Assembly (NCBI GenBank): GCA_020853025.1
Contig: JADYZP010000057.1
Location: forward strand, 1-56,825
DNA: 56,825 nt
Direction: 5' to 3'
DNA from: Burkholderiales bacterium
GTDB lineage: Bacteria; Pseudomonadota; Gammaproteobacteria; Burkholderiales; Casimicrobiaceae
Part shown: positions 23,991 through 30,412 of the stretch, piece after piece
How the letters are laid out: the number at the start of each line of letters is the position of its first letter
Numbering within the stretch: the stretch's first letter is position 1
Notes under the pieces: model-generated
The model's input: only the letters and a program-made list of their open reading frames with translations
Databases searched by the model: none
Told to the model about the DNA's origin: nothing
Program-made: the position numbers and the translations under genes

Positions 23991-24560
23991 TCAGCCGCCC
24001 AGCATCGCCTTCTTGAGGCCTTCCTCGGGCGGCATGTCACCGAGCCAGACGCGGGTGAGCGCGCCGTTGAACGCCTCTCCCGGAACCACGCCGATGGCCT
24101 CGCCGTTGAGCGCGAGCTTCGTGCCGCCGTCGACGAAATCCAGGGTCAGGACATCCTGTTCCTTCACCGCAACATCCTTGAACTGCTTCAAAATCCGCAC
24201 GAGCTGATCCGTCGGCGCCTTGACCGCCGCCAATTCGGCGGGCGAGTTGTTGTCGTTGAGGCCGCCGACCAGTGCGCCGACCAGTTGATCCGCCGTCAGA
24301 TCCCGCAGGAGGTTCATCTGGATCCGGCGCGGACCTTTCGCCAGCACGCCTGCAAGATTGCCGGCCTTCCGCGGCAGATACAGGCTCCCGACGTAGATCC
24401 TGAAGAACAGCTTGATGCGAACGCCGGCGCCGTTCAGCACCAGCGCCTGCCCGCCGACCGAAGCCGTGTCGGCGAGTGTGACTCCCGCGACTTCCGCGGC
24501 CAGCGCCGGTGCCCCGAGGCACAACGCGCATACCAGACAAGCCAACCTGCGTATCAACAT
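23991..24560 (-). CDS. Exported chalcone isomerase-like protein
   Basis: 189 residues with a signal peptide (LIRRLACLVCALCLGAPALA, cleavage near AAEVAG), then the bacterial chalcone-isomerase-like fold: GVRIKLFFRIYVGSLYLPRK, RIQMNLLRDLTADQLV, LTLDFVDGGTKLALNGE, and a C-terminal ALTRVWLGDMPPEEGLK. Bacterial members have no known flavonoid chemistry, and related plant proteins bind fatty acids. It is in one operon with the CerR-like reductase (5-base gap), so a periplasmic role in handling the lipid product is a reasonable but untested inference. Confidence 0.8.
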   Translation of the reverse strand: MLIRRLACLVCALCLGAPALAAEVAGVTLADTASVGGQALVLNGAGVRIKLFFRIYVGSLYLPRKAGNLAGVLAKGPRRIQMNLLRDLTADQLVGALVGGLNDNNSPAELAAVKAPTDQLVRILKQFKDVAVKEQDVLTLDFVDGGTKLALNGEAIGVVPGEAFNGALTRVWLGDMPPEEGLKKAMLGG

Positions 24561-24706
24561 GCTCTCCGTTCGCGTGCGCCCGCGGGCGCATCCGGCCGGG
24601 GATCACGGTCGGATCGCCATTGTACCGGGCCGCGACGACCGCCCAGCCCGTCACGAGCTAGACCACAACCACCGACAGGGTCCACGCCGCGCCGGGATGC
24701 AGCTCG

Positions 24707-24734
24707 GCAAAAAATTACCGGGTCAACGCCCCGG
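24707..24734 (-). terminator. Rho-independent terminator
   Basis: On the minus strand CCGGG-gcgttga-CCCGG is followed by TAATTTTTT, 46 bases past the stop of the Lys/Ala-tailed gene at 24781. Short but GC-only stem and a good U-tract. Confidence 0.55.
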
Positions 24735-24780
24735 CAATTGCACGAGATTCCGGCTCGGCGCCGTGCCCGGGCGCTTGATC

Positions 24781-25632
24781 CTATCTGGACTTGCGTGCTG
24801 TGGTTGCCTTGGCACGCTTCACGGTCTTGGGGCGCTTGGCGGTCTTCGCGGTCGCGCGCTTGGCGGTCTTCGCGGTCGTGCGCTTGGCGGTCTTCGCGGT
24901 CGCGCGCTTGGCGGTCTTGGCAGTCGCACTCCTGGTAGCCTTCGTCGTCGCGCCGCCCGTCGCCGACTTGGGTTTTCGTCCGACAGCGACTGGCTTGCCC
25001 TCCAACCCCTCGGACATGCCGATCAATATACCGCTGGTCAGGATCGCGAAGTTCTGGGTGAGCAGATGCGCCGTCTTGAAGCCCGTCTCGCGTTGCTCAC
25101 GCATCGCCGCCTGGGCCCGTTTGGCGTAATCCCGAACGGTTGACGCTACCTGGGTGCCGGTGGCGGTGCCGGACTGCTTCGTCTTCTCCAGCACCCGTTC
25201 CCACGGCGCCCTGATTCTCTCGCCGGCAGTCTGCGTCGCCTGCGCGATGCTCTGGAGCAGTGCATCCTCGAATCTTTCCAGTTCGTCGAGGGCCTGCTTC
25301 AGGTTGGAGTCTTCGTAGTCGTAATCTGTACCCGTCAGCCGGTGCAGGGCGACCTTGCTCGCCTGGACGGCCTTGAGCAACGCGTCGTCCATGCCTGCTA
25401 CCGTATCGGAAAGCGCCTTCTCGACCTTGATCTCGCGCTTGGCCACGCCTAGGGTCACCCCTTCGGTGACGCTGCGGAGGACCCGACCGATCTGGTCGAG
25501 CGTGAGTTCGCGTTGTTGCAGCGCCTTGAGGGTCAGGTTCCGGACCGCGGCGCGGACGTTGCTGCCACGCTTGACGGATTTGGTCGCCAGGCTCTTCAGC
25601 ACCTGGTCAACGTCGAATGCGGGAGTAGTCAT
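24781..25632 (-). CDS. Conserved hypothetical with histone-H1-like Lys/Ala tail
   Basis: 283 residues. The N-terminal ~215 residues form a mostly helical domain (FDVDQVLKSLATKSVKRGSN, LTLKALQQRELTLDQIGRVL, KTAHLLTQNFAILTSGILIG) resembling uncharacterised betaproteobacterial proteins, possibly DUF6781. The last ~65 residues are low-complexity Lys/Ala/Thr, with four AKTAKRAT-type repeats encoded by 24-bp DNA repeats (24832-24927), like the tails of bacterial histone-H1-like proteins. GAGGA seven bases upstream fixes the ATG at 25632. A perfect 18-bp palindrome lies 22 bases upstream. A DNA- or polyphosphate-binding tail is inferred; function is unknown. Confidence 0.75.
   Translation of the reverse strand: MTTPAFDVDQVLKSLATKSVKRGSNVRAAVRNLTLKALQQRELTLDQIGRVLRSVTEGVTLGVAKREIKVEKALSDTVAGMDDALLKAVQASKVALHRLTGTDYDYEDSNLKQALDELERFEDALLQSIAQATQTAGERIRAPWERVLEKTKQSGTATGTQVASTVRDYAKRAQAAMREQRETGFKTAHLLTQNFAILTSGILIGMSEGLEGKPVAVGRKPKSATGGATTKATRSATAKTAKRATAKTAKRTTAKTAKRATAKTAKRPKTVKRAKATTARKSR
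24832..24927 (-). repeat. Four 24-bp tandem repeats in coding sequence
   Basis: Units at 24832, 24856, 24880 and 24904, consensus (plus strand) GCGCTTGGCGGTCTTCGCGG plus TCGC. The first three differ by one base; the fourth has more changes. They encode the AKTAKRAT repeats of the basic tail and are prone to copy-number change by slippage. Confidence 0.9.
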
Positions 25633-25654
25633 GATTTGTTCCTCAGTTGCAGGG

Positions 25655-25672
25655 CGTATTCGGCCGAATACG
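25655..25672. promoter_or_regulatory. Perfect 18-bp palindrome, candidate operator
   Basis: CGTATTCGGCCGAATACG, fully self-complementary, ending 22 bases before the ATG at 25632. Position and symmetry suit a dimeric repressor site, or a structure in the mRNA leader near the ribosome binding site. No regulator can be named. Confidence 0.5.
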
Positions 25673-25805
25673 TCGGACGGATCCGGAACGCGGCGATCGG
25701 GCGCTCTCGTCCATCCGCCGGTTGCATGGCGGATCGACGTCCGGCGCAACAGCTGCCTTCCGGCCAGGAGACATCATTCGCGCGGAGCGTGGCGGCAGCC
25801 TGAAG

Positions 25806-25997
25806 TCAGGCGCCCTTGACTGCGTCCTTCACACTCTTCTTGATGTCGCCAATTTCCGCTTGCGCCTCGCCGACGATCTTTTGGACCTTCCCTTCCTTCT
25901 CCAGCTTCTTGTTGCCCACGAGCTTGCCGGCGATCTCCTTGATCGTGCCTTTCACTTCCTTGACGTGGCCTTTGACCTGGTCCTTGTTCATGTTCAT
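25806..25997 (-). CDS. CsbD-family stress protein
   Basis: 63 residues: MNMNKDQVKGHVKEVKGTIK, then EIAGKLVGNKKLEKEGKVQK, a highly charged helical CsbD-like protein. Start supported by AGGAG six bases upstream. The family is induced by general stress in many bacteria (sigma-B in Bacillus), but its molecular function is unknown. It lies next to other small stress genes, all on the minus strand. Confidence 0.92.
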   Translation of the reverse strand: MNMNKDQVKGHVKEVKGTIKEIAGKLVGNKKLEKEGKVQKIVGEAQAEIGDIKKSVKDAVKGA

Positions 25998-26010
25998 GAC
26001 TTGCTCCTGA

Positions 26011-26314
26011 TGACGTGTACCGGGAAACGGCCGGCACGCCGTGCTTCGAGAATGGAAAAGTGCGTGCATGACACCAGGATCCCTTCGCTTCGTCGCCATC
26101 GACACCTGATTCACTGTCCCGTCCACATCAGACGACCCGGACCGTCCAGCGCAGCTGCGACCCATAGCGGTAGTCTAGGCCTCGCACCCGGTCAGGTCCG
26201 TGCGCTATAGCACATATCGTCTGATCCAAATCAATGGAAGTGATCGATGGCGGTCAATGCTCGAGCTTCGGCGCTCTTATGCGGAAAGAGCGAGCCGGCT
26301 TCTTTGTCCACCGG
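26011..26314. other. Intergenic region with one FNR-like site
   Basis: About 300 bases upstream of the CsbD gene and downstream of the hypothetical gene at 26315. It contains the CTGAT-N4-ATCAA motif at 26221-26234 and, just beside it, the small palindrome GCTATAGC within GTGCGCTATAGCAC. No gene is recognisable in it. Confidence 0.4.
26221..26234. promoter_or_regulatory. FNR/Anr-like box
   Basis: CTGATCCAAATCAA differs from the TTGAT-N4-ATCAA consensus at one position. It lies 224 bases upstream of the CsbD start, farther than a normal activator site unless the leader is long. Single motif match, so weak. Confidence 0.3.
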
Positions 26315-26632
26315 CTACGTCAATTCGTTGATCGCGTTGCTTATGGCCATGTCTACCCGTTGCCGGTCGGCATCGGCATCTCCCATGAGGGCATCCCAAT
26401 GCAGCCGCACGTACGTCGACCTGTGTTTGCTCTTCAATACCAGTGTCTGGACGCCGCGTTGCTGGCCGAAAGCGAAATCCGTGGCGTAACCGAGCAGGTC
26501 GTGCACGCCGGCTTCCCACATTCCGGTTTGGACGGTATCGATGATCGCGGCCATGCGGCGGTGGAATTCCCGCGGCACATCGACCGCAAGGGGATCCTTG
26601 TCGATCACGGAGGAGGCGGGCGATGGCTTCAT
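26315..26632 (-). CDS. Hypothetical protein
   Basis: 105 residues with no signal peptide or membrane segment. It reads as a real globular sequence: VDVPREFHRRMAAIIDTVQT, GVHDLLGYATDFAFGQQRGV and KSKHRSTYVRLHWDALMGDA. I do not recognise a named family. The ribosome binding site is poor, so the start is uncertain. It sits among small stress genes on the same strand. Confidence 0.5.
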   Translation of the reverse strand: MKPSPASSVIDKDPLAVDVPREFHRRMAAIIDTVQTGMWEAGVHDLLGYATDFAFGQQRGVQTLVLKSKHRSTYVRLHWDALMGDADADRQRVDMAISNAINELT

Positions 26633-26711
26633 GATGGCCCCGCAAGAAGGCGCTCAACCGTCTGTGCGGGATAGCAGCCCCGGTCAGGCCACGCCTGTTT
26701 CCCTTCGCCCC

Positions 26712-27125
26712 TCATGAGGTCGACTTTCTGGCCGTCTTCTTTGCGGCCTTCTTTACGGCTTTCTTCCCCGCTGATTTGGCCGCCGGCTTGCTTGCAGCCT
26801 TCTTGACGGCGACCTTCGCCGTCACTTTCTTCGCCGGCTGCGGGTTCGCGACCTGCTTCACGGCTCGTTTCGCGGCCCGTTCCACCGCAGCGACCGCACC
26901 TCTCACCGTGCCCCTGACGGACTTGACGGCATCCTTCGCCGCTTTCCTGACCGTCTTCTCGATGGGGCCCTGCGCGGCCTCTTTTTCGGCTTTCGACTTG
27001 TGGCGCAGATCGGCAGCGTGAGCTCGCTTGTAGGTCTGTATGTCCTTGAACTTGCCGCTCTCGTCACGAACGGCGTAGAGCTTGGCGCCCGTCCGGCTCC
27101 TCATCGTGGTTCGACGCGTGGCCAT
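26712..27125 (-). CDS. Small basic protein with histone-H1-like tail
   Basis: 137 residues. The N-terminal ~45 residues (RSRTGAKLYAVRDESGKFKD, IQTYKRAHAADLRHKSKAEK) form a conserved head seen in uncharacterised proteobacterial proteins. The rest is Lys/Ala-rich (KKVTAKVAVKKAASKPAAKS), like the C-terminal domains of H1-like nucleoid proteins. AGGAGG four bases before the ATG fixes the start. Probably a nucleic-acid-associated stress protein. A second protein with a similar tail is encoded 1.1 kb away (24781-25632). Confidence 0.75.
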   Translation of the reverse strand: MATRRTTMRSRTGAKLYAVRDESGKFKDIQTYKRAHAADLRHKSKAEKEAAQGPIEKTVRKAAKDAVKSVRGTVRGAVAAVERAAKRAVKQVANPQPAKKVTAKVAVKKAASKPAAKSAGKKAVKKAAKKTARKSTS

Positions 27126-27388
27126 GGTTCCTCCTGTCTGGGGTGCGAGGCGTCCACGCGAAAGTGCGCCGGACATCATTCATTATTCACCACGTCGCAC
27201 AGTCTGTCAGTACAACCTCCTGGAATCGATGACTGGAGCGCCGGGTGGCGTGTCCTCTCGGTCGCTACTCGAGCCTCCCCGGCAGCAGAAAGATCAGGAA
27301 CCCGCGAAGAGCATCGTCCTCCTGATGGTGGTGTCTGCGGATTCGTCGGCCCAGGACAGCTTCGGATTGCGCCGGAACAGGACTGCCC

Positions 27389-27661
27389 CTACGCCGACGG
27401 CGGCACGTAGCCGGCGGGCATTTCCGCACCGCCACCGAAGAAATGCTTCTCCATCTGCTCGGCGAGCCACTTGCGCGCGCCCGCGTCGGCCAGCGAGAGC
27501 CGGTTTTCGTTGACCAGCATCGTCTGGTGACGCAGCCACTGCGCCCACGCCTCCTTCGAGACGTTTTCGTAGATGCGCTTGCCGAGTTCGCCGGGGTACG
27601 GCGGAAAATCGAGTCCTTCGGCCTCGCGGCCGAGTTTGACGCACTGGATCATGCGGGCCAT
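27389..27661 (-). CDS. yggX: Fe(2+)-trafficking protein YggX
   Basis: 90 residues, the usual length. It has [20 protein letters not shown] with the conserved Cys7, [18 protein letters not shown] and [20 protein letters not shown]. YggX protects Fe-S clusters from oxidative damage and carries labile iron. It follows argA by 11 bases on the same strand, a common betaproteobacterial pair. The 263 bases downstream (27126-27388) show no further gene. Confidence 0.96.
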   Translation of the reverse strand: MARMIQCVKLGREAEGLDFPPYPGELGKRIYENVSKEAWAQWLRHQTMLVNENRLSLADAGARKWLAEQMEKHFFGGGAEMPAGYVPPSA

Positions 27662-27672
27662 CGGTGTGTTCC

Positions 27673-29022
27673 TTACAGCGGTTTGCGGTAGACCAGCGAC
27701 TTGCGCTGATAATTGTATAGCGCCTGCTTCTGCTGCGGCAGATCCGCAACCGAAGCCGTGCGAAAGCCGCGCTCGAGAAACCAGTGCGCGGTCCTGGTCG
27801 TGAGCACGAACAGTTCCGCGAGTTTCAGCTTGCGTGCGCGGGTCTCGATCTCGTGCATCAGCGCCTCGCCGTAGCCTTCGCGGCGGAAGTCGGGCTGCAC
27901 CGCCAGCGCGGCAAGCTCTCCCAGCTTGTCGTCGGGAAACGCGTAGAGTGCGGCGCAGCCGATGATGTGGCCGTCGTATTCGGCGACGACAAAGCGCTCG
28001 ATCTCGCTTTCCAGCCGTTCGCGTGACCGACGCACCAGCACACCCTGCTCCTCGAGCGGTTCGATGATCGCGATGATTCCGCCGGCATCGTCGATCGTCG
28101 CGTTGCGGATGTGCGCGAGTGCGGTGGAGGCGATCATCGTGCCCACGCCGTCGCGCGTGAAAAGTTCGAGCAGCAGCGCGCCGTCGAGTCGCCGGCTGAT
28201 GATGTGCGCGCGCTTGACGCCGTTGTTGCAGGCGCGGATCGCGGCGGGCAGGTACAGCTTGACGTCCGGCGCGAGCTTTTCGCCCTTGGCGATGAGTGCC
28301 TCGGCGTCGCTCGTCGAGAGGTCGGTCAGCAGCTGTCGCCGGCTGTTGCGCACGCCGTCCGCATCGGTCAGGAAGATGAGCTTGGTCGCCTCCAGCCGGA
28401 CCGCGACCTGCGTTGCCACTTCCTCGACCGTCAGATTGAAGATTTCGCCGGTCGGTGAATAGCCGATCGGCGAAATCAGCACGATGTCACCGTCGTCCAG
28501 CCGCTGCTGGATCGCCTCGGAGTCGATGCGCCGGACCTCGCCGGTCAGCAGCATGTCCACGCCGTTGACCACGCCCATCGGCTTGGCGGTGAGGTAGTTG
28601 CCGCTCGACACGCGATTGCGCGCGCCGGCCATCGGCGAATTGGCGAGACCGAGCGACAGCAACGCCTCGATGCGCGCGCGCACCTGACCCGCGGCTTCGA
28701 GTACGCAGTCCATCGCGTCGGCGTCGGTCACGCGCATGCCCTGTTCGTAGCGGCCGGGAATGCCCTGCGCGTCGAGAATCGCTTCGACCTGCGGCCGGCA
28801 GCCGTGCACGACGACCAGCCGGATCCCCAGGCTGTGCAACAGGTTCAAGTCGTGGACGACACCCAGGAATTCGTCGGCGGCGACCACTTCTCCGCCGAAC
28901 GCGATCACGAAGGTGCGGCCGCGAAACGAGTGCACGTACGGCGCCGCGGAACGGATCAGGTGGACGAACGCGCGCATCGTCGCCGAGTTCGCGGCGGGGG
29001 GATGAGCGGGAGCGCGGGGCAT
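27673..29022 (-). CDS. argA: Amino-acid N-acetyltransferase (N-acetylglutamate synthase)
   Basis: 449 residues. The N-terminal amino-acid-kinase-like domain has [20 protein letters not shown] and [20 protein letters not shown], and binds arginine for feedback inhibition. The C-terminal GNAT domain (~300-449) has [20 protein letters not shown] and [19 protein letters not shown]. First step of arginine synthesis: glutamate plus acetyl-CoA to N-acetylglutamate. Start taken at 29022; the ATG at 28977 would remove 15 poorly conserved residues. Transcribed towards yggX. Confidence 0.95.
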   Translation of the reverse strand: MPRAPAHPPAANSATMRAFVHLIRSAAPYVHSFRGRTFVIAFGGEVVAADEFLGVVHDLNLLHSLGIRLVVVHGCRPQVEAILDAQGIPGRYEQGMRVTDADAMDCVLEAAGQVRARIEALLSLGLANSPMAGARNRVSSGNYLTAKPMGVVNGVDMLLTGEVRRIDSEAIQQRLDDGDIVLISPIGYSPTGEIFNLTVEEVATQVAVRLEATKLIFLTDADGVRNSRRQLLTDLSTSDAEALIAKGEKLAPDVKLYLPAAIRACNNGVKRAHIISRRLDGALLLELFTRDGVGTMIASTALAHIRNATIDDAGGIIAIIEPLEEQGVLVRRSRERLESEIERFVVAEYDGHIIGCAALYAFPDDKLGELAALAVQPDFRREGYGEALMHEIETRARKLKLAELFVLTTRTAHWFLERGFRTASVADLPQQKQALYNYQRKSLVYRKPL

Positions 29023-29106
29023 GGCAGGCAGCCGTGGTGTGGAGTGCGCGCGATTATAACCGGCACCGCCGTCGGCAATCATCGACGTTTTGCCGATCGC
29101 TCACGC

Positions 29107-29390
29107 ATGTCGTCCAAGCTTCTCGAAAAGCTGAACCCCGAACGACTCGCGGCGGTGACGCTGCCGCACGCGTCGGCGCTGATCCTGGCGAGCGTCGCAC
29201 GCTTCTTTTCGTCGCCCGATGCGGACTGCGGAACCGCGGCCTCTTCGAGGACGAAGCGATGGACGACCACGACGGTGACCGCTTGCCGCCCAGACACTGC
29301 AGTAGTTCATCGCTTACGCCAAGGAAGAGGGGCTGCGACCGGACATGGTCGAGGCTGGGGACGACTTCATCGGGCACCAGGCCGAATCGA
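29107..29390 (+). pseudogene. Collapsed duplicate of the uvrD 5' region
   Basis: Bases 29107-29190 nearly repeat the first 28 codons of the intact uvrD at 30413 (MSSKLLEKLNPERLAAVTLP...). After divergent sequence, 29270-29385 again matches uvrD, now around 30803-30920 (the FIAGAKEEGLRPNMVEAGDE region), with frame errors. About 300 bases, including Walker A and motif Ia, have been lost in between. It cannot encode a helicase. With the intact gene it brackets the methyltransferase gene. Confidence 0.85.
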
Positions 29391-29465
29391 GATGCAGGCG
29401 CACGGGCAGCGTGCGATGTGACAACGCGTGAAGCCGCATCGCCGGCAGTGGCTCAAGAGGGCTCG

Positions 29466-30248
29466 TCAGTCCTGCCGACGGCCGGACAACGAAGGCGCTA
29501 CATAGGTGAACTCGGCTTCCTTGCCGTAACTCACGCGATGCGGCGGCGTACGTTCCCTTTTCTCGATCACCAGCACGCTATCGTAGAAGTGCAGCGAATC
29601 GGTCGAGCGCGTGAAATCGTCCGGTGCAAGCACGGATGTATCGAGACTGTGAAATGCGTGGATCTTGTCGATGAGACTCTTCGACGTTTCGATGAACGTG
29701 TTTGCATTGCCATAGCCCCCTCCGAACACCGGCATGTACGACGTGTGCGTATCCTCGCACAGGTAAACGCCGCCGCCGGGACGCAAATGTGGATAGAGCT
29801 CCTCGAAGGTTGCAATCTGCTGATGCATGCGATGCCCGCCATCGTCGAGCACGATCGCGATGTCCTTGTATCGATCGCTGATGCTCGCCAGGAACACCCT
29901 ATCCGCCTGATCGCCGATCATGATCTCGATCCCAGGCTCGGCGAATTTGACGCACTCCGCGTTGACATCGACACCCACAATCGTTGCCTTCGAACCGAAA
30001 TACTCGCGCCACATCGGCAGGGATCCCCCGTTGAAGATTCCGATTTCAATCATAGTGAATTGCGTTCCTCGAAATCGGGCGAAGTGGCGGTGATAGATAT
30101 CGAAGTAGTGATGCCACCGATCAACCGCACGGCCGTCGGGGTGCATTTCCAGGTATTGGATAAGGGGGTTGGATGCGCGCGCGGGCGATAGCGCTTCCTT
30201 GGGGGCGCGCTTCAGCGAGTCTCGCAGCACCTGCATGAGGATACTCAT
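29466..30248 (-). CDS. Class I SAM-dependent methyltransferase (MycE/macrocin O-methyltransferase-like)
   Basis: 260 residues. SAM-binding motif I in TMIEIGIFNGGSLPMW, acidic residue in ATIVGVDVNAEC, then IAIVLDDGGHRMHQQIATFE and LRPGGGVYLCEDTHTSYMP. The DDG/S-H metal site and EDTHTSY block resemble sugar O-methyltransferases of the MycE class. By eye its GC is lower than that of the flanking genes, and it sits between the uvrD remnant and intact uvrD, so recent acquisition is likely. No glycan genes are adjacent, so the substrate is unknown. Confidence 0.8.
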   Translation of the reverse strand: MSILMQVLRDSLKRAPKEALSPARASNPLIQYLEMHPDGRAVDRWHHYFDIYHRHFARFRGTQFTMIEIGIFNGGSLPMWREYFGSKATIVGVDVNAECVKFAEPGIEIMIGDQADRVFLASISDRYKDIAIVLDDGGHRMHQQIATFEELYPHLRPGGGVYLCEDTHTSYMPVFGGGYGNANTFIETSKSLIDKIHAFHSLDTSVLAPDDFTRSTDSLHFYDSVLVIEKRERTPPHRVSYGKEAEFTYVAPSLSGRRQD

Positions 30249-30412
30249 CGTTTCGGTACCTAGGGGACTATGGAATTGGGTATTGTATGGGGGAGCGATG
30301 CGGCATCTGGACGTGGGAGCGAGTGCGCGCATTGAGCCCGGCGGCGCTGCGTCGATCGCCGCAGCGCCACCACCCGACCCGGTATCATCCACCTTTGTCC
30401 CGAACGCCCCTC

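Noticed and set aside
24832..24927. Tandem repeats as a CRISPR array
   Set aside because: The units are contiguous without spacers and encode a protein tail.
29101..29421. The uvrD-like frame at 29107 as a functional small helicase-related protein
   Set aside because: It lacks Walker A, changes frame internally and matches two separated uvrD segments, so it is a remnant.
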